Below are positions 32,720 through 42,534 of a DNA stretch of 64,000 bases, piece by piece. Positions within the stretch are counted from its first letter, which is position 1. Each line of letters opens with the position of its first letter. The position numbers and the translations under genes are program-made. Under the pieces are notes generated by a model. It searched no databases. It saw only the letters and a list, made by a program, of their open reading frames with translations, and had not been told where the DNA came from. The DNA is from Chloroflexi bacterium OLB13 (GTDB taxonomy: Bacteria; Chloroflexota; Anaerolineae; Aggregatilineales; Phototrophicaceae): contig JZRA01000062.1 of assembly GCA_001567485.1 (NCBI GenBank), positions 29,644 to 93,643 of the forward strand, read 5' to 3'.

Positions 32720-33208
32720 ATGGGAATAGACGCGGAACTATTTCGGAATACGCTCACCAAGTGGGCTTCCGGAGTCACCGTCGTTACCACCACACACGAG
32801 GGACAGCATCACGGGCTGACGGTCAGCTCGTTTTCAAGCGTCAGCCTCGACTCGTCGCTAATTCTTGTGTGCATCAGCCACCGAACCGCGGCGCTCCCCA
32901 TGCTGCTCGCGGCCGGCCACTTCGCCGTCAATATCCTGTCGTCAGCTCAACGTGAAATCGCACGCCGCTTCGCCGGCCAGATTCCAGACATCGTCGACCG
33001 CTTTGACGGCATCGCGTATTCCACGCTCGTCACGGGTTCACCGCTTCTCGATGGCGCGCTGGCGTGGATCGACTGTCACACGGCGCGAACCATCGAAGCT
33101 GGCGATCACACGATCTTCATTGGCGAGATCGCGGCCGCCACCGTGTTTGACGATGCGCCGCTGGTCTATACGAATCGGCAGTGGGGAACCTTCACCCCTC
33201 TAGCCTGA
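32720..33208 (+). CDS. Flavin reductase-like domain protein
   Basis: A 162-residue protein of the HpaC/flavin reductase family, which uses NAD(P)H to reduce FMN or FAD for a partner monooxygenase. [18 protein letters not shown] is the typical start, followed by [21 protein letters not shown] (flavin phosphate site), FAVNILSS and [10 protein letters not shown]; it ends [13 protein letters not shown] at 32720 follows a GAGGGC site; an upstream in-frame start would include promoter sequence. No oxygenase partner is adjacent. It converges on, and overlaps by nine bases, the polyphosphate glucokinase gene. Confidence 0.88.
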   Translation: MGIDAELFRNTLTKWASGVTVVTTTHEGQHHGLTVSSFSSVSLDSSLILVCISHRTAALPMLLAAGHFAVNILSSAQREIARRFAGQIPDIVDRFDGIAYSTLVTGSPLLDGALAWIDCHTARTIEAGDHTIFIGEIAAATVFDDAPLVYTNRQWGTFTPLA

Positions 33209-33991
33209 CCTGCCTTTCGGGTCGGGCTGCTTTCTGCCGGCGCTTGTATCCGGGAACCGCGCCGCGGCGGCCATCGCCGCGCCCACAATTCCGGCGTCGT
33301 TGAAGAAGTGCGCGGGCACGATCTCCGCGTTGATCTTGATGTATTTGATGAACCGGTCGAATCGCTTGCTGATGCCGCCGCCGATGATGAACATGTCGGG
33401 CGTGAAGATCCGTTCCAGATGAGTCAGATAGTCGTTGACGCGCTTCCCCCACTTCGACCACGACAGGTCTTTCTCTTCCTTGACACGTGCCGATGCGCGC
33501 GCCTCGGCGATCTTGCTGCCCATGTGCAAATGGCCGAACTCCGTATTCGGCACCAACTTGCCATCGAGGAACAGCGCGCTGCCGATTCCGGTGCCGAAGG
33601 TGAGCATGATGACGACGCCCATCTTACCCTTTCCGGCGCCGAAGACCATCTCGGCCTCACCCGCCGCATCAGCATCGTTGAGGACGATAAACGGCATTCC
33701 CACGACGTTATTGAATAAGGTCTGCCCGTCACATCCGATCCAGCCGGCATCCACGTTCGCGGCGGACAGCATAGTGCCATTCTTCACGATTCCGGGATAC
33801 GTGCAGCCGATCGGCCCTGAATACGCCGCCATCTCGACCAGCGTCTTCACGGCTTGAGCGACCGCGGGTGGTGTCGAGGGCTGCGGTGTATCGACGCGCA
33901 GCCGTTCCGACACCAACTCCCCGTCGGCCGCGTTTACGACAGCCCCTTTAATCCCGGAGCCGCCGATGTCGATTCCAAGAAATGTTGCCAC
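33200..33991 (-). CDS. ppgK: Polyphosphate glucokinase (ROK family)
   Basis: Phosphorylates glucose using polyphosphate (or ATP). 263 residues. [17 protein letters not shown] is the phosphate-binding start typical of [31 protein letters not shown] (catalytic Asp) and [17 protein letters not shown] follow. The region with [10 protein letters not shown] has the ROK-family Glu and His, and [16 protein letters not shown] lies near the end. Start is GTG at 33991, two bases after the leucyl aminopeptidase stop, with an AGGGGG site. It belongs to the same transcription unit as pepA. Confidence 0.92.
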   Translation of the reverse strand: MATFLGIDIGGSGIKGAVVNAADGELVSERLRVDTPQPSTPPAVAQAVKTLVEMAAYSGPIGCTYPGIVKNGTMLSAANVDAGWIGCDGQTLFNNVVGMPFIVLNDADAAGEAEMVFGAGKGKMGVVIMLTFGTGIGSALFLDGKLVPNTEFGHLHMGSKIAEARASARVKEEKDLSWSKWGKRVNDYLTHLERIFTPDMFIIGGGISKRFDRFIKYIKINAEIVPAHFFNDAGIVGAAMAAAARFPDTSAGRKQPDPKGRSG

Positions 33992-33993
33992 GT

Positions 33994-35502
33994 CTAGACC
34001 CCCTTACGTGTCGTCCATTCAATGACGAATTGCGTCAGCAGACGCGCCCCGTATCCTGACATACCTTTCGCCGGAATGTACGCGCTGGCCCCGGAATCGA
34101 CGAACGTGCCGGCCATATCCACGTGCGCCCACACCGGATAATCGACGAACTCGGCAAGGAACATGGTCGCGACGCTTGCGCCGGCCTTCGGGATCGTCGA
34201 GCTGTTGCGCATATCCGCCGTATCGCTGTCGATTTGCTTGCGATATTCGGGCGCCATCGGCATCGGCCACACGCGCTCGAAAACCGTCTCGCCCGCGTGC
34301 TCGAGCGCACGGCGCAGTTCCGCATCCGTCGCGAAGACCGCCGAATACACCCCACCAAGCGCAGCGGCCGCCGATCCGGTCAGCGTGGCGATATCGACCA
34401 CAGCGTCAGGCGCGAACCGCTTGGCGTACACCAGCGCATCGGCCAGCAGCAGACGTCCCTCGGCATCGGTGCTGATGATCTCGATCGTCTTGCCGTTCGA
34501 TGCCGTGATGACATCCTGAGGGCGGTACGCCGCGGCGTCCACAAGATTCTCCGAGGCGGGGATGATGCCCACGACGTGCTTCTCGACTTGCAGTTCCGAG
34601 ACGGCCTGCATGGCCCCCAACACCGCCGCGGCGCCCGACATATCGCCCTTCATCCCGATCATGCCGTCGCGCGTCTTCAGGGAGTATCCGCCGGTATCGA
34701 ACGTCACGCCCTTGCCGACAAGCACAAGCGTATCCAACTCGGCGGAACGGTGCGCGTTGTGCTGCAATACGATGAACCGTGGGGGATTGTGGGCGGCCTG
34801 CGCGACAGCCAGCAGCGCGCCCATTTGGAGCGCTTGCATTTGGCCGCGTTCCAACACCTCCACTTGCAACCCACGCTCTCCGGCGATCCGAACCGCGATC
34901 TCGGCGAGATAAGCGGGCGTACACACGTTCGGCGGTAGATTCGCCAAGTCCCGCGCCAGTGACGTCGCACGAGCAAGCGCCATGCCAACCCGCAAACCCG
35001 CTTCGGCCTCTGCGATCACGTCCCCGGAGCATACGATCACGGCATGTTCGATCTTGCTCTGATCCGCCGCCTTCGACTTCATGCTGTCGAATGTGTACAG
35101 GCCGAGGATCAACCCTTCAGCGACCGCCGTCGTAGTGGCTTCGACGGGATCAGGCAACCCGCAGATCGCCACGTGCTTCGCGCCCACATCCTGCGCGCAC
35201 TTCCCGGCCACCGCAGCGGCGCGTCGAATGCGCTCCGCCAGTGGAACATCGCCGTTGCCGGTTCCGACCAATACCACCCGCTTGAACGCAGCCGATTCCG
35301 GCGGATATAAAACGGCGACCTGCTCGGCCTTGCCGGTAAAGTCGCCTGCATTGAGAAGTCGGCCAATGAGGCCGCCAAGAATCGCGTCGATCGCACCTGC
35401 GCCAAAGGAGTCCGCCGATTGCGCGCCGGACGGCGCCAGTACGACAAGTGCATCCGTTTCCGTGGCCTCCAAGCTCCCTGCCCGAAGCGTGATTTCAATC
35501 AT
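33994..35502 (-). CDS. pepA: Leucyl aminopeptidase (M17 family)
   Basis: A 502-residue dinuclear-zinc aminopeptidase. The metal and catalytic residues are present: [15 protein letters not shown] (Lys and Asp), [15 protein letters not shown] (Asp) and [15 protein letters not shown] (Asp, Glu and Arg). The N-terminal macro-like domain precedes residue 170. I chose the ATG at 35502 (MIEITLRAG) with an AGGA site seven bases upstream; a start 30 bases earlier would add residues without similarity. It is the first gene of a unit with ppgK. Confidence 0.94.
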   Translation of the reverse strand: MIEITLRAGSLEATETDALVVLAPSGAQSADSFGAGAIDAILGGLIGRLLNAGDFTGKAEQVAVLYPPESAAFKRVVLVGTGNGDVPLAERIRRAAAVAGKCAQDVGAKHVAICGLPDPVEATTTAVAEGLILGLYTFDSMKSKAADQSKIEHAVIVCSGDVIAEAEAGLRVGMALARATSLARDLANLPPNVCTPAYLAEIAVRIAGERGLQVEVLERGQMQALQMGALLAVAQAAHNPPRFIVLQHNAHRSAELDTLVLVGKGVTFDTGGYSLKTRDGMIGMKGDMSGAAAVLGAMQAVSELQVEKHVVGIIPASENLVDAAAYRPQDVITASNGKTIEIISTDAEGRLLLADALVYAKRFAPDAVVDIATLTGSAAAALGGVYSAVFATDAELRRALEHAGETVFERVWPMPMAPEYRKQIDSDTADMRNSSTIPKAGASVATMFLAEFVDYPVWAHVDMAGTFVDSGASAYIPAKGMSGYGARLLTQFVIEWTTRKGV

Positions 35503-35583
35503 GTCGATTCCTACATTCTGCGTGGGCCGCACGTCAACCGAGTCGATTATGCCGTAACCGTTACAAAGTCAATATGTCCAGCG

Positions 35584-35832
35584 CTATTCACCTTCAGACG
35601 ATTTCAGCGTTCGTAGATAGATCAAACGGCCAGCGTGCTGCGCCGCGCGGCGAACGCTGATGTCCGGGTCGGTCTCAAACAACGCCTGAAGCGCGGGCAG
35701 CGCGTCACGGTCGCCAAGTTCGGTCAGTTCGTTGATCGCCTCAAGACGCGCTTCGGGGCGTCGATCCTTAAGCCGGGCGAGATGATATTGGATCAACTTC
35801 TTCTGATTGCTGGTCAAAATGAGTCCTCGCAT
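35584..35832 (-). CDS. Small HEAT-repeat protein
   Basis: An 82-residue protein. NQKKLIQYHLARLKDRRPEA is a helix that leads into one and a half HEAT-like repeats, with ARLEAINELTELGDRDALPAL and DPDISVRRAAQHAGRLIYL showing the repeated helix-turn-helix pattern. I take ATG at 35832; the longer frame upstream has no plausible protein and would extend into the promoter region of the divergent M23 gene. The role is unknown; such short HEAT proteins usually bind other proteins. Confidence 0.75.
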   Translation of the reverse strand: MRGLILTSNQKKLIQYHLARLKDRRPEARLEAINELTELGDRDALPALQALFETDPDISVRRAAQHAGRLIYLRTLKSSEGE

Positions 35833-35945
35833 CGTTGCTCGAACACACGTCGTAGTATAGCCTACCGGTAGGCCGTCGTGCCGCCCCGCTATCAAACTTG
35901 GTGTATGATTCGGAACAGACAACCTTGCGTGGGGGGTGCATTTCA

Positions 35946-37202
35946 ATGGCAAACTTTGTCGCCACTGTCCTCGGCAACCTTGACTTCCCGGCTATTCGTG
36001 AGATCAACGTGCGTACTGGCCCCGCGATCATCAACTCACTGCTGTTTCGCATCGCAGTCGGCTCGCAGGCGGAAGTCCTCGCTGTTGAGGCGGATTCTAC
36101 AGGGAGCGCGAAGGACGGCAAGGTTTACCAGTGGCTCAACTTGGACTTTGGCGCTGGCCGCCGTGGCTGGGTGCGTGACGACCTGATCGGCATCGAAGGC
36201 GATGGATCGGCGTTCGGCTACGGCTTCATCCCACAGCGCACACAGGCATTTATGCTAGCGCGCTCCGTAGTCGCGCCAGCGCCAAGCACTCCGGTCACCC
36301 CACCAGCGCCATCACGCCCTCAGCCGGTTGAACCCGCAGAACCCGCCGAACCCCAGCCCGAACCCGCGCGGCCTGAGCCTGCACCGTCTGGCGAGGAAGG
36401 CTACGCGCTGACTATGGGACGTGATGGGGTCAACGTTCGCCGTGGCGCTGGAACGGTATTCGAGCCGGTCGGGCGCTTCCCACATCGAACACGCTGTCGG
36501 ATTATCGGCGCCCAGCCGGAACACAACCGCGCAAGCCGCTTCAAATGGGTCAACGTCGAAGCGCAGGGTACCGTGGGCTGGATCCGTGAGGATTTGCTGC
36601 GGTATGTCGGCGATGTCGAGCCGTTCGGGCTGGCCTACCATGACGCCTACCCGGCCCCGATGGAGCGCTCATGGTGGGTGCGCGACTGGAACACAGATCC
36701 CAACTTCACCGCGATTCATTACGGATGGGATCTCGGCGCGGCGACCGGAGAGCCGGTGTTGGCTGGCCCGAACGGCGGATTGGTCGTGCAGGTCACACGC
36801 TGCACTGCATGCACACCCGCGCAACCCAATGTCCTGTCACAAGGACGCCGTTTGAACGATCCGGCCGTGCTTCAAGACCCGGCATGGGGGTTCGGCTACG
36901 GGAACTACGTCGTCGTGCGCTATCTGCATGACCAGCTTCCCGCGTCGACACGGGCCGAGCTTCAGCGGCGCAACCTCACCGGCTATCACCTCTTCACGAT
37001 CTACGCGCACATGAGCGAGATCGACGTGCAGGTCGGGCAGGTTCTTCAGCCGAACCAACGAGTTGGAGGATGCGGAAACACAGGCAACAGCGAGGCCACC
37101 CATCTGCATCTCGAAATTCGCGCGTGGAATAATCCCAACGAGACCAGCACCGGCCGTATGATCGCCAACCGCATGGATCCGGTGGTGCTGTTCCGGCGTT
37201 AA
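35946..37202 (+). CDS. SH3-domain and M23 metallopeptidase protein
   Basis: A 418-residue protein with two bacterial SH3-like domains (about 1-85 and 155-225) joined by a Pro/Glu-rich linker (about 115-150), and a C-terminal M23 (lysostaphin-type) domain. INVRTGPAIINSLL and VNVRRGAGTVFEPVG mark the two SH3 units. The peptidase metal ligands are present in AIHYGWDLGA (His, Asp) and THLHLEIR (His-x-His). There is no recognisable signal peptide, which is unusual for a wall-directed peptidase. ATG at 35946 has a GGGGGG site and starts exactly at the first domain. It may trim peptidoglycan. It ends two bases before the convergent murJ. Confidence 0.88.
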   Translation: MANFVATVLGNLDFPAIREINVRTGPAIINSLLFRIAVGSQAEVLAVEADSTGSAKDGKVYQWLNLDFGAGRRGWVRDDLIGIEGDGSAFGYGFIPQRTQAFMLARSVVAPAPSTPVTPPAPSRPQPVEPAEPAEPQPEPARPEPAPSGEEGYALTMGRDGVNVRRGAGTVFEPVGRFPHRTRCRIIGAQPEHNRASRFKWVNVEAQGTVGWIREDLLRYVGDVEPFGLAYHDAYPAPMERSWWVRDWNTDPNFTAIHYGWDLGAATGEPVLAGPNGGLVVQVTRCTACTPAQPNVLSQGRRLNDPAVLQDPAWGFGYGNYVVVRYLHDQLPASTRAELQRRNLTGYHLFTIYAHMSEIDVQVGQVLQPNQRVGGCGNTGNSEATHLHLEIRAWNNPNETSTGRMIANRMDPVVLFRR

Positions 37203-37204
37203 TC

Positions 37205-38824
37205 TCAGCGGATCACACGGCGGATGATCGACGCGGCGATCGACCGCGCCTCGTGCACGCCGAACAGTTGGGCGGCGGCGAAGTATACAATGCCCCCGAG
37301 TACTGCGCAGCCCGTCACAATCACGATCATGCGCTGGCCGCCCAGCAGCGCCGCCGCAGCAGCGACTACGGCTCCCATCACAAGGGCTGCAGCGCCCGAT
37401 CGTGTGACCATTCCCAGCACGCGCCGCGTCGGAAGTTGAAGCACGCGCCGGCTCAACAGCAGCCACAGCAGCGCGGCTTCGAGCAGCGTCGTGACCGAGT
37501 TTGCAAGCGCGAGGCCGGCGGCGGGCGTGCGCTCAATACTGGACGGATCGCCGACGAATTGGATGAACACGATGCTGAGCACGATGTTCGCAACAAGCGA
37601 CACCACACCGACGGCCACCGGCGTTCGCGTATCGCCTAAGGCATAGAACGCGCGCGACAGAAGCTCCAGAAACGCGTGCCCGATCATACCGAGCGCAAAG
37701 AACGCAAGCACCCACGCCGTCGCCTGTGTCGCTTGAGACGTCCACTCCCCGCGCTCGAACAGCAGCGCAATCACCGGCCCGCCGAGCACGATCAACCCGA
37801 CGGACGCGGGTATCGCGAGGAAGGCCACACCGCGCAGCGCATCGGCAAGCCGGCCGCTGTACCCGTCGAAATCGCGCTCATCGGCAAGTTTCGACAGCGT
37901 TGGGAACACGGCGGTGCCGGCGCTCTGCGCAATGACGCCGAGGGCGAAGAACATCATAAACCATGCGACGTTCATCGCGGAATTACTGCCTTCGGCCATG
38001 CGCGTCGCAAAAAACACGTTCACGAGAAAGTTGATCTGCGTTACCGCCAAGCCGAGCACGCGCGGCAGCATCAGACGCAGCACATGCCCGCTGCCCTCGA
38101 CGTCGAACCGCAGCAGCGGCCGAATCTTCGCGCGAACACGCACAAGGCCCGGAACCTGAACGGCAAGGTGCATCAGCGCACCGAGGATCGCGCCAAACGC
38201 GAGGCCATACACGTTTGCCCCACTTTGAGACGCATAAGCGAACGGCCCACTGTCGGTCGGGATGATCCGCGTGAGCACCAGCGCGCCGAAGATCAAACCG
38301 AGGTTGTACATGCTGATCGCCAGCGCAGGCAGTGTGAATTGTTGATGAGCGTTTAGGATCCCCATCACCAACCCGCTGGCAGAGAAGATGACGGTCGTAA
38401 TCAGCATCCATTGTGCGAGATGCGCCGCAAGCTGCTGGTACTCCGGTGGCACGTCAGCAATGAGGATCGGCATATACAGCGGCGCCGTGATCGCCAGCAC
38501 GAGGCCGAAGAGTCCGGTCGCGGCCGTCGACCACGACATCACGGCCGAGGCGAGCCGCCACGCGTCTGCGCTGCTTCGCCCAAGATAGCGCGTGAAGACC
38601 GGGATGAATGCCGAGCCGAGCGCCCCGCCGGCCACCAGCGTGAACAGCAGTTCGGGGATACGCTGCGCGCCAAAGAAGATATCGAGTTCAGCCGACGCGC
38701 CGAAGCTGGCCGAATAGGCCGCCGTGCGAACTACGCCCAAGACACCGCTGGCAAGGAAGCCCAACAGTACTACTAGGGCCGCGCGCGCGACCTGCCCCGA
38801 CGATAGTGCCCGTACTTCGGTCAT
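37205..38824 (-). CDS. murJ: Lipid II flippase MurJ
   Basis: A 539-residue membrane transporter with about 14 helices, homologous to MurJ/MviN, which moves lipid II outwards for peptidoglycan synthesis. Features are LGFLASGVLGVVRTAAYSASFG near the start, the signature FGAQRIPELLFTLVAGGALGSAFIPVFTR, and later FFALGMIGHAFLELLSRAFYALGDTRTPV. Complete. ATG at 38824 follows a GGGGGGAC site. It is divergent from the large unknown gene. Together with MurF-Alr it implies that the organism makes peptidoglycan. Confidence 0.94.
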   Translation of the reverse strand: MTEVRALSSGQVARAALVVLLGFLASGVLGVVRTAAYSASFGASAELDIFFGAQRIPELLFTLVAGGALGSAFIPVFTRYLGRSSADAWRLASAVMSWSTAATGLFGLVLAITAPLYMPILIADVPPEYQQLAAHLAQWMLITTVIFSASGLVMGILNAHQQFTLPALAISMYNLGLIFGALVLTRIIPTDSGPFAYASQSGANVYGLAFGAILGALMHLAVQVPGLVRVRAKIRPLLRFDVEGSGHVLRLMLPRVLGLAVTQINFLVNVFFATRMAEGSNSAMNVAWFMMFFALGVIAQSAGTAVFPTLSKLADERDFDGYSGRLADALRGVAFLAIPASVGLIVLGGPVIALLFERGEWTSQATQATAWVLAFFALGMIGHAFLELLSRAFYALGDTRTPVAVGVVSLVANIVLSIVFIQFVGDPSSIERTPAAGLALANSVTTLLEAALLWLLLSRRVLQLPTRRVLGMVTRSGAAALVMGAVVAAAAALLGGQRMIVIVTGCAVLGGIVYFAAAQLFGVHEARSIAASIIRRVIR

Positions 38825-38837
38825 CCGTCCCCCCGGT

Positions 38838-38867
38838 TTGGGTTAGAATAGTTCGATGAATTATAAT
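38838..38867 (+). promoter_or_regulatory. Promoter for the large unknown gene, with palindromic -10
   Basis: A perfect TATAAT (38862-38867) with TTGGGT (38838-38843) 18 bases upstream. The -10 lies in the palindrome ATTATAAT (38860-38867), so the same AT-rich block could also serve the divergent murJ, though I find no good -35 on that strand. Confidence 0.5.
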
Positions 38868-38916
38868 CGCCGGGCGACGCACAGCCGTATCCCGAACTGA
38901 ACTGAAGGGACTGCTC

Positions 38917-40998
38917 ATGGCAGCGGTGCGCAATACGCTGGAGCATTTCTACATCTCCCTCGCCACTTCTCGTGGAGACGCTAAAGGCAGCTTGAAGGTA
39001 GCAGCCCGTACGGCGCAGGTGACTCAGGAGTTGATCGCGCGGCTGACCGACCGCTATCCCCTATCGGCCGCCGAGATGCCGCAGTCGTTGACGCTGCTGC
39101 GCGATGGCGTGGGCGGGCAGTTCTTCGCCGTCCATGTGATGCGAAACACAGACGGCAAGCCGCTCGGGCACTACATCGTTTTGCCGTCGGACACCCTGCG
39201 CGCGATGCAAGGGAACCTGCGGGCGTTGGTCGGCATTCTGGATACCACGTCCCCGAACGTCGCCGGCCATATGCCGGAACTGCTTCCGATTGCCCTCACG
39301 AACCTCGTGCCGATCACACCCGATCAGCAAACGGAAGACATGCTGACCCTGCTGTCGATCGCCGGCAACCGGATGGACAGCGTCGAACAGATGATGGCCG
39401 CGATTATTCAGGGCGTGCGGCTCGTTGTACAGAACGCGCCTGCCGACGTCGCCCAACGGCTCAAGCTGGTCGACGGCTTATTGGCTATGCTGCCGCCATC
39501 GGTGCGCTTCGCGGTCACATTCACTACGGACTCCGCGACGCACGAGGACGTCGACTGTCAGGTGTGCTTCGCGCGCGAGCCGGTCAGCTCTCCTGATGTC
39601 GTGCGCTTTGACTGGGCATCGGGCCAGACGTTCGGCGTGCCGCTGCGGGATGACTATGCGCGGTTCGTGATGAGCCAGCTTCGCCTCGACACCAGCCTCG
39701 TCATCGAGCGCACCACGGCGATGACCCCAGCCGCGGGCTGGTATTTGAGTCAAGGACACCGCCTTGTCGACGCATTGGCCTACGGTTCGTACCGGCTTAA
39801 GGTAGATGAAGCGCTATTGAGCGGACAGCCCGTTAGCCATGAGGACGCGTCCACGATCCTGCGTACCGACCCCACGCTATCCGACTCGCTGCGCGCGGCG
39901 TATGCGCGCCATCTGCTCCAGTTGGCGCTGGTCATGCACGCCGTGACCGATGCGGATCCGGTCGCGGACTTGTTCGTCAAGTTCCCTGAACTCGAACGCG
40001 ATGCGCTGATCCAACTGGCGTCCGCATGTCATAAGGGCGAAGCGCCGGACGTCTACCGGCTGGTCACGCGTTGGCTGGCGAAGGACGTCGAACTCCCGTC
40101 ACGATTGCGCTGGCAGCAGCTTGCGCAGCGAGCCGCCCTGATGGGTTCGCGCGCGCTCGCCGAAGCACACGATCTGTCGGGCCTATCGAGCTTGATCCCG
40201 GACTTGATCGCAACGGCACGGATCGCTAACTTGCGGGAGGTCAGCCGCCCCCTGCTCGAAACCCTCGTGCCATTCGCGTCCAAGGGGTCGGATCTCGCCA
40301 ACGATCTATTCCTGATGGTCGCCGACCTGATGGATGCCGACAACGCGCGCCAGTTCCTCAGCGCGCCGTCGATACAGGGGCTGCTGCCTCAGGATGTGGC
40401 GACGTTCCTGAATGTGCTCAAGCCGGACAGCGGTCATGCGCCTCCCGGCGTATTGTTGAAGGCGGCGCGGGCTTTCGGGTCACACCTCGATGCGCGCCTG
40501 ATCGCCCAGTTCGCGCTCTGGGCCAGACAGTATGACCGCCTCGATCTACTGGAAACCGACGTGCTGTCGGCGCTCACGCAGGCTGCGCTCGAAGCCGACG
40601 ATCACACCCGCGCCGACATCGGGCAGGTGGCGGACGGGTTCACCCCCGATCAGCTGGAGGTGCTTGGTCAGCAAGGCAGTTTCCAGCTCTTGCGCATCAA
40701 GCTGGCAATCGGCGACTACGCGGCGCTCGGCACGCAGCTCCGGATGCAGTCCAAGACACTGTACGTCGGCGAGAAGCAGCTTTTATATCTGCGCGTCGTG
40801 GAACGGCTGTTCACTGACACGCCGATCCCCGCCGAGGAGATCCCCAATGCCATCGCGGCCCTCAACGAACAGGGGATCGTCGGCGCGCCGTTAGCCATGG
40901 CCGGCTCGGCAGTCTGGTTGAACGCACGCCGTCCCCGCCGGTCGATGTCGTCGCTACCGACGTCATCACGATTATCCGCGCCACGCCGGACATCGTGA
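38917..40998 (+). CDS. Large unknown protein, N-terminal part (apparent frameshift near its end)
   Basis: Reads as 693 residues, but the last ~25 (RRPRRSMSSLPTSSRLSAPR) look like out-of-frame translation, and the true sequence continues in the frame of the next entry. No signal peptide and no membrane helix. The first 300 residues are beta-rich (QSLTLLRDGVGGQFFAVHVM, GKPLGHYIVLPSDTL) and contain LVDGLLAMLPPSVRFAVTFTT, which resembles the lLP...lTFsT core of GTPase-associated GAP1-type proteins. The remainder consists of helical repeats. ATG at 38917 lies 49 bases after a strong -10. A broad scaffold or vesicle/NTPase-system role is only a guess. Confidence 0.75.
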   Translation: MAAVRNTLEHFYISLATSRGDAKGSLKVAARTAQVTQELIARLTDRYPLSAAEMPQSLTLLRDGVGGQFFAVHVMRNTDGKPLGHYIVLPSDTLRAMQGNLRALVGILDTTSPNVAGHMPELLPIALTNLVPITPDQQTEDMLTLLSIAGNRMDSVEQMMAAIIQGVRLVVQNAPADVAQRLKLVDGLLAMLPPSVRFAVTFTTDSATHEDVDCQVCFAREPVSSPDVVRFDWASGQTFGVPLRDDYARFVMSQLRLDTSLVIERTTAMTPAAGWYLSQGHRLVDALAYGSYRLKVDEALLSGQPVSHEDASTILRTDPTLSDSLRAAYARHLLQLALVMHAVTDADPVADLFVKFPELERDALIQLASACHKGEAPDVYRLVTRWLAKDVELPSRLRWQQLAQRAALMGSRALAEAHDLSGLSSLIPDLIATARIANLREVSRPLLETLVPFASKGSDLANDLFLMVADLMDADNARQFLSAPSIQGLLPQDVATFLNVLKPDSGHAPPGVLLKAARAFGSHLDARLIAQFALWARQYDRLDLLETDVLSALTQAALEADDHTRADIGQVADGFTPDQLEVLGQQGSFQLLRIKLAIGDYAALGTQLRMQSKTLYVGEKQLLYLRVVERLFTDTPIPAEEIPNAIAALNEQGIVGAPLAMAGSAVWLNARRPRRSMSSLPTSSRLSAPRRTS

Positions 40999-42008
40999 GC
41001 GTCCTTCCAACGCTGTCATTGGCGCGCCTTGTGGCCTACATGCTGATGACCAACAACGCCGCATCAGCCGCCGAGACCACCCTCAACTTCGGCGCTGCGG
41101 CCGAAAAGCAGAAAGTCAGTTTCGTCGACGCGGCGCGGCAGCTGGTGGCCGCATGCACCAAGCCTGCGCTCGAAAAGGCCGACGGCATGGCGATTCTGCG
41201 GACGTTCGTGCGCAGCGCGCCTGCCCGCGAGCACCCCCAAATCCTCGCCTATCTATCGCGCGAGTTCGGGCTTGATCGCGGCGCGCAGTTCGAGATCACA
41301 CGTTATATCTATCACCTGATGTCGGGCAAGGATCTCGCCACGTTCTTGCGCAGCGCCGCGATCACATGGCGCTTGCTTGGCGCGCTCAACGTGATGTTTA
41401 TCGACCGGAACGAAATTGAGGCCGAACACGTCGAGTCGATGCTTTCGGGCCTTGCCGGTGCGCTCGGCCAAGCCGATCGCACCGAAATCCGCGCGGCGGT
41501 GCTCGACTTGATTAAAGCGCTGGCGGCGGCGACCGAGTTGAAACGAGCGACCCGCCCGCGTGAGGATCGCCTGACCACCAGCTTCGACATTCTGCGCGCG
41601 ATGGGCGTAGCCTTGAGCAGCGCCGCGTTCAACAACCCGAGCCTCCCACCCGGCCAGCCGTTCGGGGTGCCGGATAAACAGGCGTTGAAACAGGCCGTCA
41701 TCACGTCACTGGCTTTCGTCGTTCGACTGACGCGCCCATCGCCGCCCAACGTCACGGCGCGCGCGGTCAAGGCCGAGATCGACAGCATGGTTCTGGTGCA
41801 GGATGACGAGGCGCGGCAGATGATTAACGAACGTGCGTCGATGCTCGTCCAGCTTTCACGCTTGATTCCAGAGATCGGCGCGGAGAGCAACAGCGGGTTG
41901 CTTGAGGCGAATAACCACACCAAGAAGCTAGACGTTGGGCGCGAGAACCCGACGAGTGAACTTGAGGTGCTTCGCTGTATCTTCGGATACTTCGGGCGTC
42001 AGGCTTGA
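40995..42008 (+). CDS. Large unknown protein, C-terminal part (continuation across a frameshift)
   Basis: 337 residues as read from a GTG at 40995, but that start is probably an accident. In the same frame upstream of it, open without stop from about 40930, lies TPSPPVDVVATDVITIIRAT, a natural protein-like sequence that should join the preceding frame around 40895-40935. The joined product is about 1,030 residues. This part is all helical (LSLARLVAYMLMTNNAASAAE, AVLDLIKALAAATEL) and ends GYFGRQA. It converges on the YbaK gene with a 10-base overlap. I do not recognise a family. Confidence 0.75.
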   Translation: MSVLPTLSLARLVAYMLMTNNAASAAETTLNFGAAAEKQKVSFVDAARQLVAACTKPALEKADGMAILRTFVRSAPAREHPQILAYLSREFGLDRGAQFEITRYIYHLMSGKDLATFLRSAAITWRLLGALNVMFIDRNEIEAEHVESMLSGLAGALGQADRTEIRAAVLDLIKALAAATELKRATRPREDRLTTSFDILRAMGVALSSAAFNNPSLPPGQPFGVPDKQALKQAVITSLAFVVRLTRPSPPNVTARAVKAEIDSMVLVQDDEARQMINERASMLVQLSRLIPEIGAESNSGLLEANNHTKKLDVGRENPTSELEVLRCIFGYFGRQA

Positions 42009-42508
42009 GCGTCGCCCGTGCCGTTGTCTTTGGCGAAATCGGCGACCTGCCCTCCTGCGAGATGGACAAGTCGCTCATACGCGACCGGCATGATCGAGGT
42101 GCTGCTGCCTGCCGCCGCATAGACCAATGCATAGCGCCCCAGTGATTGATCGACAAATCGCGTGAGGTCGGGCGTCTTGTGTCCGAACGGGGGAACGCCG
42201 CCGGGGAGGTAGCCGGTAATCGCCAAACACTCGTCGGCTGTCGCCGTGCGAACGCGTTTGCGCGACACGTCGAACCGAGCGGCCAGCTTACGATCGTCGA
42301 TGCGCTGATCGCCCGACGCGATCACAAGCACCGGCTGTCCGTCGACCATGAACAGAATGCTCTTTGCGATCTGCCCCAATTCACACCCGATCTGCTCGGC
42401 CGCAAGCTGTGACGTAGCGGTCGACTCGGAAAAATGCGTGATCTGAATGTCGCTTGCCAGCTCGTCAAGCACGCGCTTAACATGATCGGATGTCCATGGT
42501 TGGGTCAT
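41999..42508 (-). CDS. YbaK/prolyl-tRNA deacylase-like protein
   Basis: A 169-residue stand-alone editing domain of the YbaK/ProX family, which hydrolyses mischarged tRNAs such as Cys-tRNAPro. QIGCELGQIAKSILFMVDG contains the catalytic lysine in AKSIL, followed by GQPVLVIASGDQRIDDRKLA, an ITGYLPGGVPPFGHK motif (GGxPPfG) that lines the pocket and a VYAAAGSSTSIM segment near the end. Which mischarged tRNA it acts on cannot be decided here. ATG at 42508. Confidence 0.92.
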   Translation of the reverse strand: MTQPWTSDHVKRVLDELASDIQITHFSESTATSQLAAEQIGCELGQIAKSILFMVDGQPVLVIASGDQRIDDRKLAARFDVSRKRVRTATADECLAITGYLPGGVPPFGHKTPDLTRFVDQSLGRYALVYAAAGSSTSIMPVAYERLVHLAGGQVADFAKDNGTGDAQA

Positions 42509-42534
42509 CGTAACGTGTCACCCCTGTATTGCGA

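Noticed and set aside
40995..42008. Reading the C-terminal half as an independent GTG-started gene
   Set aside because: The frame is open with protein-like sequence well upstream of that GTG, so a frameshift in one gene is the better explanation.
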